NCBI GenBank assembly: GCA_002104985.1
Contig: MCGO01000006.1
Location: 186,001-250,000, forward strand
DNA from: Rhizoclosmatium globosum
Lineage: Eukaryota; Chytridiomycota; Chytridiomycetes; Chytridiales; Chytriomycetaceae
DNA: 64,000 nucleotides
Reading direction: 5' to 3'
How positions within the stretch are numbered: position 1 is the stretch's first letter; every line of letters starts with the position of its first letter. The notes beneath the pieces are model-generated. The model made no database searches. It saw only the letters and a program-made list of their open reading frames with translations, and was not told the DNA's origin. Below are positions 11,161 to 22,415 of the stretch, piece by piece. Made by a program: the position numbers and the translations under genes.

Positions 11161-12552
11161 TTAGACTGCCAACAAGAACGACGGCCAACCACCAGCATCT
11201 TTTACATTCTGCTTCAGATCCATCTTGATGTCATCCACTCCATCCACTCCCAACAAAAGATACAACTGGAAATCTAACGCGATTTCTATTTGGTTATGCC
11301 AAATAGTCCCACTTTCAGCAACACCTTTCCGACTTTCAATAACCCGCTTGGACGCTTGTATTATCCACGATGCAAACTGGAATAACGGAACCAGAATCCC
11401 GCCTTCTTTTTGGCTCACATCAAACGTGTGCTTTTGAATCAAAGCCTCCAACCAATCCATCACGTCAACTTCCGAGAACTGACTACCATCAACAGTCTCA
11501 ATCGCTACCGAATGAACTATCCCCAACTCCTCGCGAACACGAGCATCAACAACCACAGTCGACAACCCACATCGTCCAGAAATCAAGAACAGTCCCTGCA
11601 AATAACACCACGGCGATTTATGTCCTGGATACGAAACAATAAGCTTCATAGACTCCAAAACTTGTTCCTGGAACAACTCCAGAGGCGTCGTGAAGTCGGG
11701 ATCTTTGAGGATGGATTCAAGGACTGCTAACGCGTGTGCGAATGCAGAGTGTTCACTGATATGCGACGAAATGTATTTGCGTGTGCTTTTGAAGGCAGAG
11801 AGTCTGAACTGATAGTTGGAAGGGGAATTTAGTTTTGAGTTTTGAATAAGGGCTGGTTTCAGGCCTTACATCTAAGGGAGCTGTTCGAACAACTTTCCAG
11901 CGATGTGTCCATGCATGGTAATTCATTCTATGCCGTTGTGCCGCTTGATCACATATTTTCAGTTCATGTGTCAACAGCTTGTCAATGTTTGTGGAGGTTT
12001 CACGGAGGCGTGGGAGGAGCCAAGCCCTGTGACTCCAGGCAGCAGGACGTTTTGGGTGTTTTGAAAGAACGAGGTCGATTAGGGCCATTTCTTCGGTTGC
12101 ATTAAGTCTTTGGAGGGCGAGGAGTTTCTTGCTGTAAGCTTATGTCAGTGCCCTGTGTAGCTGGTCAAGCCTTTACCGTATGTTCCACGCCGTGTATATT
12201 TCAGGATTCATTAGGAGCAGGCACGTTGAGGAAGCATCGAGTTCATCCAGGTCTATTTAAGATGGTGAGTAACAGCAATCATGCCACCAAGTGCTTTACC
12301 TGAATCCGCTAGACATTTGTGATCTGCGCTAAACTGATTCGCGAGCTTGAAAAATACAGAATGCGAAAAGCGGCAGAGAGGCGGGATCGCATTGGCTGGG
12401 ACACCCAAATTGCCTTCAATGAGCAAGAACGGATGATAGCTGCTTTCCTGAGACTCCAACGAAGCTACGGGTGGAACAAATCCAAAATCAATCAGAGTAG
12501 ATGCAGGGTTGGCTTTCAGTAGCCGCGAAAAGGTAGAGTACAATTCAGCCAT
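11161..12552 (-). CDS. PTAR1: PTAR1-like protein prenyltransferase alpha-subunit repeat protein
   Basis: Alpha-subunit-type helical repeat protein. In animals PTAR1 pairs with the Rab GGTase beta subunit to form GGTase-III. ATG at 12552-12550 (AELYSTFSRLL). The N-terminal part GFVPPVASLES ... FLLIEGNLGVPANAI is typical of PTAR1. After an intron (about 12302-12257) comes the first repeat, MNPEIYTAWNIRKKLLAL. Further repeats are HPKRPAAWSHRAWLLPRL and RHRMNYHAWTHRWKVV, with W-x-x-R signatures. The C-terminal repeat SYPGHKSPWCYLQGLFL is weaker. Stop at 11161. Introns lie near 12178-12135 and 11870-11820. RAM2 or BET4 alpha subunits are less likely because of the PTAR1-type N-terminus and degenerate last repeat. 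Confidence 0.72.
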
Positions 12553-12653
12553 CTCTTTCAAAAAAGCAATAAATAACGAAACTTCCAACAAATTGATACT
12601 CGTCATTCCTCCATAATGTCCGCATAAATTTCTCGCATCTATAGATACACTCA

Positions 12654-15600
12654 TCAGCTCTGAACATATTTATCCGCGACACATACCTGTTCAATTTGGC
12701 CTCCAAACTCTTTTTCGGGAAGAAACTCCGCAAACTTGAATGCCATTTCACACCAAGCAATAGCACTAGTCTTGTCACCTGCGCTGTTTGAGAGAAACAA
12801 AGAAATCGAAAGAGAAGAAGGGAGAAGCTCAATCGAACACAAGAACGCGAAATTAAAACCAAATAGAAACCTGAAATACTGTTTTTGAGAGAAATTGGGT
12901 TCATATTGGTAGTGAGGAGGATAATAAAAACTCACATCGCAACCGTGATTCCTTTGATTTCGAAAGTAATCCGAATTAAATATCGAATCAAGAGGCATTG
13001 AAAGACTTACCAAGCAGTAAACTGAAGCCTGCACGAAACTGGTTAAAATGCGAAATAGCAACTTGAATAACAAACCATCCAATTTCTTTGACGGGGTACA
13101 TTGTCGAAGCACCAGTCGATCTGATAATATTTAAGGCTTGCTGATACAACGGAAGCTTAGGACCATCTACACGACTCGACGATACCATCAAACGAAACCT
13201 TGAATAGAAGGTTAAAGCCACATAATTCGACCCACAGACCCTCCTTACCACTGTCCGAACAAATCCAAATTCATTTCGGTATCTTTCTTCATCATAGCAT
13301 CCAAGGCTGTTGCAACCGTGTGGAATACAACGCCACTGGGGGGATTCATTCTCAGGGACAAGTCTGCCATTCGCTGGAAACTCTCCAGAGGGAAGTCTTG
13401 TTCCGTTGCACGCTAATAAAAACTTCAATATTTTACGTGAAGTGGTAAGAAACTTACGGAAAGACAAGTTCGGACGGAATCAACAACACATTCTTGATGG
13501 AGTCCGAGGACTTCGTACTCCAACAAAATCAACTCATACTCAAGAACGACGCTATTGAAATAGATTTGGTCCTTGGTGGCCATCGACGAGGTCATGGTTG
13601 CATACATTTGCATGAGGCTGTGAAAGAGTGTTCTCGCTCGACGGATATGGTCTTGACCGCCTTCACCAGAGGCTCTTGCAACTTCAAGTTCTCCCAAAAG
13701 AGCGATGTAGATACTGCCTTGTTGTTAACTCATGATTTGAATAAATATTCACAAACCAGATTTTGCGGTTCGTCAACGATTCAATGCTTTCAACTTCCTT
13801 TACTTCCTCCAACTTCATAGCATTAGCAGCGTGACAAAAGAACCGAGCTGAAAGTGCGGGATAGTCTTTACAGGAGCGCAAACCCAAATTCCAACATGTT
13901 TTCCCCATCCACGAAATCTCAGCTTCTAGTTCTGGTATGATTGTTCCTTTTGCACTTGTTTTCCACAATTCGAGGCTCTTGATGGCTGTAGACGAATAAG
14001 CAATTAAATTCAATGACGCTACAATGTTACCCGTTTCCACGTATTTCAAGAGTTCCTTGTATCGCTCAACTCCAATTTCCTCCACATCGGCTGCAATCGA
14101 CAGACGAATCAGACACCTGGAAGCATCGTTAAGTAAAAATCGATAAGGAAGGGGAAAGCAAACCGAATGATCACAAGCATTGTACGTCTCCAGAACTCAA
14201 CATCCTCGAACTCATTGTACAGCAAAACAGTTTGTAGAATTCTTCTCAACATTATTTGATTGCCGCATTTGAAGCTTTAAACGTTTTAAGGTGCGTTTTA
14301 CAGTCACCAAAGCCTTACCTTCTATCCATAGCACCCAGAAGAAACGACAGTACTTTTTCTTTATCTCCAGCGTCATTTAACTGTTTCGCCATCTCGGCCA
14401 AACACTCTTCCGCCTGATTCGTAATACCTTGCTCCAAATAAATCAAAAACTTGATGTACAATGTTGAAATTGAGTTCAAATCTTCTTTACAGTTTGCAGC
14501 TTCTGTGAGAGCTTTTTAGTCGTTTTATATAGGATTTATCTTTCTTACTGTTACACGCGTCAAGTGCTTCGGGGTATAATTTAAGCTGAACATCTGTAAC
14601 AACATATGAGGGTTGAACTATCAGTGCAAGAAGAAGTGAGCGTACATGACAAGGCCAGTTTCCTCAACAGAATTGCAATGTTTCTGTCATCGCCCTGATC
14701 TCCAGTCACTAGTTTCAAAGCCACAAGAAACCAATCAACAGCGTCTTGAAACCTGCTTTGTTTTTAGTCGAGCGCGAATTCAAGGAAGGGCAACTCACAA
14801 ATGTTGTAGCATCGCGTTCTCTCCACACTTCTATACCACTAGTTGTGCCATTCTGGCGGTATCTTTTGAAACTGATCCTCCTTTAGCGCCGACTCCAACA
14901 CTTTGAATCACTTCTTTTACTCCTGTGATTGCGTCTTCCTTCAAAATCACAGATCCAGGAGCCGTCAACATATGAATCTTTGAAAGAAATACTTTCTCAA
15001 AGAGTGATGTTTTATCAGGAATATTCGCGTTTTGGGTAATGAGCCAATCAGCGAGAGATAAGGCGACGGCAACATTGAAAGGGGCGATTGAGTGCAGAAT
15101 GGAAAGAAAGAGGGTGATTGTTTCGGTTGATGCATTTGTGAGAGAGATGCGTGATTGAATGATGGTTGCAAGATTAGAGTATTCTTCTGGATCAGAGACA
15201 GCATGAGAGCTAAGGACTTTGAGTTTGATTTGGACTGCAGCGAGTGCTATAAGCCCCGTCGTATTCTTTTGAAGGATATTTGGTTTAGTACAACCAGAAA
15301 AACCAGAAGATTGTATTGGTACCTGGATTAACTCTGTTGAAATCTTGTCGGCAATATCCATAGATTCAAGAATTACGTACTCGGAAGCCATTGTAAGCAG
15401 GACCTCATACTGAAGCAGATGTTAATAAGAGTATTCGAACCATTGTGAAACAAGCCTTCCGCTTCGTAGTTTTTGGAGATGCCACAATACTCTCGAGGAG
15501 GTTGAGGGCGATTTTTAGCCACTGAATGCTATTATTCTTGTTGTCACCCATCTTGGAGAGACGTGTACAAGCTCCTGATCAAAGTGTCAGCCTTTGCCCT

Positions 15601-16343
15601 TTGAACTGAAATCAAACGCGCTTTTTACCAATGATGACATCGATTTCTCTAATAGTCAGTTTTTCCAAGAAACGCGAAGCACAAGCTCTGTTGACGAGCA
15701 TGAAGGCAATGGGCGAGTCTGGATCATTGGAGCAGAGTAGTTCAGCCTGAAAGACGAGCAGGAGAGCCGAGTCTTTCGCGAGGGCATCAACAAGGGCGGG
15801 TGAGTCCGAGTCCGAATCGGACAGGGCATAGCGAGCAGCGCGGGCAAAGACGGCATCGGCATTCGCGGCATCGGCGACATCGGCGAAGGCCTTTCCCGTC
15901 GCAACGGCGAGTCGGAGAAGCCGCGTGCGCACTTCAACCGATTTGATTAGTAAGCATTGGGTGAGAGGAAAGAGGAGAGCAACGAACCATCGACATTCGT
16001 GGTCGCCTGTGATCCAGTCGCAAACTCGTTCAGAATCAGTGCAATGCCACGAAGACGCGCGACCGTCTTTTTGTCAGCAATCAACAATCAGTAGAAAAGA
16101 AAACACACACACACACACCTCGCGACACGGCTCCCTCGCGCTCTTCTCTTGGACACTGCGGTTCCACACGCCCACGGCAACGGCCTCAACGGCGACATCG
16201 TCAACGGCAGAGCGTGTGCTTGCGTGTAACTCAGTCAGCAGTGATGCAACCTCAATGGTCGTTGCGCGAAGGGCGGCCAAAGACATGGGCTCAAGAAGCT
16301 GCGATGTCTGTCGAAGGAGTGCTTGGCACTTGTTTGATTCCAT
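12654..16343 (-). CDS. SPO22: SPO22/ZIP4/TEX11-like meiotic TPR protein
   Basis: Long TPR-like helical protein, provisionally assigned to the SPO22/ZIP4 family of ZMM proteins that promote meiotic crossovers at synaptonemal complex sites. ATG at 16343-16341 (ESNKCQALLRQTSQLLEPM). It continues through many short exons: VFARAARYALSDSD, FMLVNRACASRFLEKL, LADWLITQNANIPDKTSL, EAEISWMGKTCWNLGLRSC then ARFFCHAANAM, and TSAIAWCEMAFKFAEFLP. The 'WNLG ... FF..AA' block resembles the SPO22 Pfam domain. The last intron gives a stop at 12654. It starts 33 bp from the divergent channel gene. Other TPR families cannot be excluded by eye; several frame changes make the exon chain approximate. Confidence 0.5.
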
Positions 16344-16376
16344 TTCAAAAAAGATTGACGAGATCACCCACAAGTT
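16344..16376. promoter_or_regulatory. 33-bp divergent interval between two start codons
   Basis: Space between the SPO22-like ATG (minus, 16343) and the channel ATG (plus, 16377). No TATA or CAAT element is recognisable; it reads as a mixed A-rich strip with AAAAAAG. Transcripts of the two genes probably overlap at their 5' ends. Confidence 0.45.
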
Positions 16377-19300
16377 ATGAATCAAACTATCCCAATCGTG
16401 GAGCTGGCCTCTTTAATACGCGAGTATAAAGAAAAGTTTCAGGTGCTTGAAACACAACTGAAACTCCTTCAACCTTTGGCTTCAAATATTGGGAATATAC
16501 TTTCGGCTGCAGGCGCAGCTCTGGAAAAACAAGGCGTCGATTATTTGGAGGTTTCACATGACCAAGTCTCTGAGTCAATCAACGGAGAAGCCCCTGGTAC
16601 ACGTCTGTCATCCATTAAAAGCCCAGACTGGAAAACAAAGATTGAGGCTACACAGGCTACAGAACAGTGGGCTATCGATTTTTCTCAGGCTGTAGAAGTA
16701 ACAGAGGAGAAACGCAATAGTATCGGTCAACGAAACAGTTGGAATTTGGGATCCGGCATCTTAGAAACACTGTCCTTTGGGCAATTACCAAAAATCAACC
16801 CAACAATCAGGCGGCCGAGCCCAGCGAGGAGAACTTCAAATGCTTCTCAAGTGGCCGGATTTGAATCTTCTAAACTAGAGGTCGAGCTCTCTTTTCCTTT
16901 CATCTCTCTTCCGCGGTCAAAGAATCAAACCAAAAAACTATCCATTCGATCTGATTATTCTGATGCAGCTGGATCTCGAAGAAAGTTAAACAACGAAATA
17001 GCAGCCGTCGCAGTTCCAGAAATTAAAGTTGTGCAATCCAGTGCCGAAATCGTTCCGCATGATCTGTCGGCTGGACCTGAGAAGCCTGCTTCTTATGAAA
17101 AACGAGATACTGTTACAACTTTAACCCCTAAAAAATCTATGGGAGAAAGGCCCTCGAAAGGGGCATTCAAAAAAATCAAACATGCCGCAACTGCAACTGT
17201 ATACACAGCAAAGGGATCGTATGCCTCTATTCAGGTTGACGATAATGACGTTTCTAATAACGATTCTTCGTTTTGGAAATATGGAATCAATCCAATGTCT
17301 TTCTTGTATGCACTCTCGCAGGTTATCTTTTCGGGTAAGTACCGTGTCTTTTAGGATTTTTGAAAAGTCACCTCAACGATTATCAGTTCTTCATATCATC
17401 AAGCTGTGGATAATTCCGTTTGGACTGGCCTTTTGTGTGCACATTCCAGCCGAATACAGTTTATTTCTGACTGCCGTCAATCTTTGTGATACCTCTCTCG
17501 AATTCTGTACTCTAAATCAATATTTTGTGTCGTCTCAACAGGGACGGATACTCGAACTCAAGGATTGGCAACGACATTATATGACTCATGGATTCATTCT
17601 GGATTTTCTGACTGGACTCCCACTCGATTTAATCCCCGTTGAAGGCTCACAGTATTTATGGGGAATCCGGCTCTTGCGGCTCTACAAGCTTCCTGGAATT
17701 TTCCGTACATCACCAATCTACATCCAATTGCTAAAAAAAATTCAGCTTGTCTTGGGTATTGGACATTCTGGGTCTTTGATATTCCCGTTGGCCTTCCTGT
17801 TTTGTGTGTTCCTACATTTACAGGCATGTATCCTGTTTCTAGCTGGGCGATTGAACGGGTTTAGTAACGTCGAAATTGCACATATCGAGTACAAGAATGT
17901 GTGGCAACAATATGCTTGGGCTCTATTAGCTGTGAGATATTCCAATGATTTTTGCCTGCTTACTGATTCTGTTTGGTTTTTTAGAGCGTTGGAAACACGT
18001 TCCCATTGGGATACAAGCCAACCGAAGCTACAGAACAGTGGGTTGTTCTCATTTTCTCCATGATTGGAGCCTTGCTGGTTTGTCAATTTCAGATCTAGTT
18101 CGTGTACTCATGACCACAATCATCAGTATGCTGTTATTGTCGGAGCCATTTCTTCCTTCGCAGTTGGATTTGATGCATCTGGAAGGCTGTATAAACAGAA
18201 ACTAGATGAGTTGCGAGAATATATGAGGTGGAAGGACTTGGCTCCAACGACTCGCCGAAAAGTGTTGAAATATTATGACCTTAAATATCGCGGAAAATAC
18301 TTTGAAGAGGTATGGTATTCATTGAATCTTCACACCAACTGAAGTGATTAAGGCTGCGTTATTGAACGATATGAACGACTCACTTCGAATGGAAATTGCA
18401 GCACAAAACTGCAGAGACTTGATTGCGAAAGTGAAGTTTCTGCGAAGAAACGAAAATGATGGAAGAGACGAGTTGTTTGTAGGAAAAGTTGCTGCTGAGT
18501 TCATTCCTTGCTATTACGTGACTGGAGACACTATTTTCACACAAGGTCAAGCAGGAACTGAAATGGTAAGACAAAAAATATATATTTTGATGCTGTTTAA
18601 ATGGTTATCAGTATTTCATTGTGTCGGGAAGTATCGATGTCCTTGCTCAAGGAAGACATGTTGCTACTCTAAATGAAGGAGCATTCTTTGGAGGTGAGAA
18701 ACTTAATTATAAATAAATTATGCTAAATACTCGAGCAGAAGTGGCGCTCATTGGGAATATTCCTCGAACAGCTACCGTACAAGCTGCAAGTTCTTGTCTC
18801 CTTTACCGACTCACCCGTGCGTCTTTCACTTCGATTCTAGAAGAGTTCGAAGACGTCAAAAGAACGGTTGATGAAATTTACAGACAGAGAATGGCGAAAG
18901 TTGAGGAGGAAGAGGAAGCAAGGAAGATTTCAGTTGCCAAGAGTTTGGCCAGCAAAGTTTCGTTTTTGAATCGGCATCAAAACGATGGAAAGGATGAAGA
19001 GTTCCTTGAAAAGATAGGGCGCGCTTTAGTTCCTGTGTTTTTGGTTGCTGGGGACTGTATATTCTCAACTGGCGATGTTGCAGAGGAAATGGTATGTCTT
19101 TCATACTTGTTCCATTAGTCAATGTTAAACCATATTCCTATAGTACTTCATCAAGAGTGGAACCGTTGACGTAAGAGTAAAATCTAACATTGTGTCAACC
19201 CTGCGAGATGGTGATTTCTTCGGAGGTAAGTGGTCTTCACTAGGAACTAACTGACAACATACACTTTCAGAACTTGCGCTTCTTACCAATTTACCGCGAA

Positions 19301-19422
19301 CTGCGACAGCCCATGCAACTTCTACGTCAGTTCTTTACAAACTCACCCGAGACTCTCTGTTGAAAGTCCTGGATGATTTTCAAGATATGCGAGAATTGAT
19401 TGAACGCGCCTCTCAAGCTTGA
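16377..19422 (+). CDS. Cyclic-nucleotide-gated cation channel with two tandem cNMP-binding domains
   Basis: Six-helix channel of the CNG/HCN superfamily. A cytosolic N-terminus of about 300 residues (Ser/Lys-rich, no known domain) precedes S1 (HIIKLWIIPFGLAFCVHI), S2, S3 (FILDFLTGLPLDLIPV), a weakly charged S4 (YLWGIRLLRLYKLPGIFR), S5 and the pore. The filter, split from S5 by an intron, reads SVGNTFPLGY, without GYG. S6 is FSMIGALLYAVIVGAISSF after splicing about 18078-18126. A C-linker (REYMRWKDLAPTTRRKVLKYY) leads to cNBD1 (phosphate cassette FFGEVALIGNIPRTATVQA). A second linker-like segment leads to cNBD2 (FFGELALLTNLPRTATA). Both keep the cyclic-phosphate Arg. TGA at 19420-19422. Intron positions match in the two cNBDs, which indicates internal duplication. 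Non-selective conduction is inferred from the CNG-like filter. Confidence 0.85.
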
Positions 19423-20058
19423 ATGAGATCGAAAATATACAATTTCTTTCAATGTTTTACCTGGTGTTTTACCTCTTAATATTTGAAGATTAATCCACTT
19501 GGTTCCTGAGTTTCACTCTCTTTCTCTTTCCTTCCTACAATCGCTCAATTAAGTGGCGGTAAGTACTTGATCAGAACCAAGGTCACCATTGCGAAATTGT
19601 TTCATAGGTGTGAACGTTGCTTGAACGGGCGTCTGCAAGCGACATCGTTCACAACACCAATGCAAATACCAATCCGGCGAGCACGGCTTGCGGTTTTCGT
19701 CATCTTCATTCTATTCATAATCATACACTTGCGATTAGTGCCCAATGAGCTTTTTCAGCCGAATCGAAGTGTCACCAGTTTCAACCGACAGCAATGTTGC
19801 GAGTACAACTTCACATTCATCCACCAATCCCCACCTTTTACAATGTGCCTTCATCCTCCTGGAACGGACAATTTCATATCGGACACAATCTATGCAGACA
19901 ACGGGAATGGCGATCAAGCATTCGAAGCTGCACTACGAAAGGATATGTTGCTTCTTCTCAAGATGAATGGTGATCCAAATGCAATCTCACTAGACATTGG
20001 AGCGAATATTGGACTGCATACTCTATTTCTTGCGAATGCTGGATATACTGTTCATGCA

Positions 20059-20063
20059 TTTGA
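20059..20063. repeat. 5' target-site duplication TTTGA
   Basis: Five bases immediately before the 5' LTR, identical to 26917-26921 after the 3' LTR. Five-bp duplications are standard for Ty1/copia integration. Confidence 0.93.
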
Positions 20064-20206
20064 TGTTGGAATGGAACGGAGCAAGCGGAGCAAGCTCCAA
20101 AGCGCCTCGTTTAATAAATAATAATTCTCCCACAAAACTCTATCGTTCACCCGAACACAGCGATCCAGTACTAAGCGCCTGCCACCGATCCCTTGCCTCT
20201 CTATCA
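20064..20206 (+). repeat. 5' LTR (143 bp)
   Basis: Begins TGTTGGAATGGAACGG and ends CTCTCTATCA, i.e. TG...CA termini. Identical by eye to 26774-26916. It should contain the element's promoter; an AT-rich stretch (TTTAATAAATAATAATT) lies near its middle. Confidence 0.95.
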
Positions 20207-20476
20207 GATTAATAGCCTCAAGCTCGACCCTGATAACGATTGCAAGCTAAGAAAACAAAACGGAACGAGGAATCTTAAGAGCAAATCTAAGTTTCCCTTT
20301 ATTTTAAACAACAAGTGCTTCTAAAAGCCCAAAACAAGAACAAGAAAGCACATTGCTACGTCTACGGTTCAATCCCAAGTCGCCTGATCAGTCCCTTACC
20401 AAACAGTGCCACCACTCTAACCAACTCTCAGTGAAAATTTTTTGCGCCTCAACGCCTCAACGCCTCAATTTCCAGA
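20207..20476 (+). other. Retrotransposon 5' leader
   Basis: Untranslated leader between the LTR and gag ATG. The primer-binding site should start at 20207 (GATTAATAGCCTCAAGC), but I cannot match it to a tRNA 3' end. It could pair with an anticodon-arm fragment, as in half-tRNA priming. Just before gag is a triple 8-bp repeat (ACGCCTCA, about 20450-20475). Confidence 0.5.
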
Positions 20477-21946
20477 ATGACGTCCAACAACACCAACAAT
20501 ATGCGCACTCCGTTCATGCTTGAAGCGAGTAACATCAGCGAGTATCCACAATGGGCCGAAGACATCCTCGGAGTCGCTGCACAACACAAAGTCGACCACA
20601 CCATCCACCACCCGGAGGATCACGATCCAAACGACAACGAATACATGCAATGGCTTGGACCCGGTGGTGTCTTGGAAGAAGATCCATTGTTGTTGAACTA
20701 CGCGTACTTTGACAATCCAGACGACGCGGATGACCCATTCGTTCTCGAATCCACGCGTGAAGAAGGAATCTGTCCAGGAGACTTCAGAGCAAACGCTGTT
20801 GCGAAAAGAATCATCAGAATGAACATCTCCGAAGAACTCTACGGCGTTGTCCAGAAGCAAACCAAAATGGCACAAACCTGGATGCGAAACTTGAAGACGT
20901 TGTACGACTCCCAGAACGAAGTTTCTGCCGAAGACACCGTCAAGGAATGGATCAATCTCCAGCACTTGTCGTCGGAAACTATCTCGGAATACTTCAACAA
21001 AATGTCGAAGATCATTAGTCAGATGGAACAAGACCGCAACAACCCACGATTTGCTCCTCACCTTGCTACCCGCATCGCCATTAACCACATCATAGACAAG
21101 CTGTATCGTCCAGTTTTTGGTTCCCAGCTTGACACCCTCAAGGGATACAACTACACCACCCGTGATGCCCTACTTGCCAAGCTCTTGACTCTTGAACGCA
21201 ACCTTGGTTTCAAGCCCACGCGTGACACCACTCTGCTGACTGACCCCAGATATGACCACGGTTACGATCCCCGCGGCGAACGTGACAGTAAACGCTACCG
21301 CGGCAGAGGCGGTGCAAGAGGCGGTAGAGGCGGCCGAGGAGGCGGACGTGGCGATTACAGGGGCAGAAACGGTGAGGGTGACGTTAATAACCCAAACAAA
21401 GACAGAGGCAACGAACGTGGCAAACACCCATACGGCAGACCTAGCAATCAAGATCAACAAGATCATGAGCAAGGACCGACTCACCCGCTCGAGTCCTCCA
21501 AAGCCCGACCACCTTCGAACTGCCGAGCCTGCGGTGGACCCCACTTCAGAATCCAATGTCACAAGAATCCCAACTACGCCTACAACGCCCTCCTCCCTCT
21601 CCCTCAAGGAGCCAAAATCCTACCACCCAACAGGATCCGATCTGACATCAGACAACACCCCGCGATAATCCAACTCCTACAAACTACCTACCCCAAATAC
21701 TTCCAACAGCAACAACAACAGCCCCAGCACTTTCAACAATTCCCTCCCTATCCCCAACATCCCCAATTCCTTCCCTATCACCAGCAACAATTCCTCCCGC
21801 AACCCTACGTCCTCGTCGCTGCCCAGGGACCTGCGAACGTGAATCAACCGCAACCCGCACAACAACCAACGCAGCAACAGGAACAGGAACCTCAGAATCA
21901 GATCGTTGTTGCCAACCAAACGGGTTTTCGCAGAGGCCAGCAGTAG
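20477..21946 (+). CDS. gag: Copia Gag (nucleocapsid/capsid polyprotein)
   Basis: 489-residue structural protein that packages element RNA into virus-like particles. The N-terminal half is the acidic and helical UBN2/copia-type capsid (WAEDILGVAAQHK ... VKEWINLQHLSSETISEYF). An Arg/Gly-rich stretch follows (GRGGARGGRGGRGGGRGDYR, near 21297-21360), suited to RNA binding. The single zinc knuckle CRACGGPHFRIQC (21531-21569) is CX2CX3HX4C, one residue short of the canonical CX2CX4HX4C. The C-terminus is Gln/Pro-rich. TAG stop at 21944-21946, with no overlap with the next frame, so Pol is not made by simple frameshift at the Gag end. Confidence 0.9.
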   Translation: MTSNNTNNMRTPFMLEASNISEYPQWAEDILGVAAQHKVDHTIHHPEDHDPNDNEYMQWLGPGGVLEEDPLLLNYAYFDNPDDADDPFVLESTREEGICPGDFRANAVAKRIIRMNISEELYGVVQKQTKMAQTWMRNLKTLYDSQNEVSAEDTVKEWINLQHLSSETISEYFNKMSKIISQMEQDRNNPRFAPHLATRIAINHIIDKLYRPVFGSQLDTLKGYNYTTRDALLAKLLTLERNLGFKPTRDTTLLTDPRYDHGYDPRGERDSKRYRGRGGARGGRGGRGGGRGDYRGRNGEGDVNNPNKDRGNERGKHPYGRPSNQDQQDHEQGPTHPLESSKARPPSNCRACGGPHFRIQCHKNPNYAYNALLPLPQGAKILPPNRIRSDIRQHPAIIQLLQTTYPKYFQQQQQQPQHFQQFPPYPQHPQFLPYHQQQFLPQPYVLVAAQGPANVNQPQPAQQPTQQQEQEPQNQIVVANQTGFRRGQQ

Positions 21947-21962
21947 CCTGGCCGGTCGTCGG

Positions 21963-22294
21963 AGCTGTGGATAGTGCTATTAAAACCAGGGGGCATGAGG
22001 GTTATTACATACCTCATGGGGAAATCAATCCCCCCCACAACGCTAAGTCCACCCCTTATCAACTCATCCTGGTTGATCCACAGCTCCCCACCCCATCAGC
22101 ACACCCGATACCCCAATCTCATCAACGATCTGATACCCAACCACCGTCTGGACCCGCGGCGCTGAACGTCGGAAATGTGGACTCGGCGATTAAAACCGGG
22201 GGAATGAGGAAAATACACCTCATGGGAATAGTAATCCCCCCCAGAATGCTAAGTCCCATCCCCACACATCATATTCGGTTGATCCACATCTTCC
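21963..22294 (+). repeat. Tandem pair of similar stem-loop units in the gag-pol spacer
   Basis: Two imperfect copies (21963-22085 and 22171-22294, offset about 210 bp). Each has a closing stem: AGCTGTGGAT/ATCCACAGCT in unit 1, ATGTGGA/TCCACAT plus GGAA/TTCC in unit 2. Each then has a G-run that can pair with a C-run (21989-21993 with 22030-22036; 22198-22202 with 22236-22242), and an inner hairpin (CATGAGG/CCTCATG; ATGAGG/CCTCAT). At least one closing-stem base pair differs between units in a compensatory way. This suggests a retained RNA structure, possibly for internal initiation, packaging or dimerisation. A 121-codon open frame (21967-22332) runs through it but looks incidental. Confidence 0.7.
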
Positions 22295-22415
22295 CACCTC
22301 AGCAAAACCAACCGCACCTCAACCCAAACTAAAACCTCCAGACCACTCCACATTCGCGATTCGAAAAGCTCTTCGCGCTCTGAAATGGCCAGACCACCGA
22401 CGCCAAGACAACTCT

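Noticed and set aside
16104..16120. CA dinucleotide run as a functional Z-DNA or recombination site
   Set aside because: About eight units only, inside or next to an intron of the SPO22-like gene; ordinary microsatellite.
20207..20223. Named tRNA primer-binding site after the 5' LTR
   Set aside because: The sequence does not match a tRNA 3' end I can recognise; a half-tRNA primer is possible but unproven.
20465..21088. Long minus-strand frame opposite gag
   Set aside because: Mirror of the gag codon bias; gag has the zinc knuckle and correct element position.
21963..22294. CRISPR-like repeat array
   Set aside because: Only two diverged units inside a retrotransposon in a eukaryote; each is a stem structure, not repeat-spacer.
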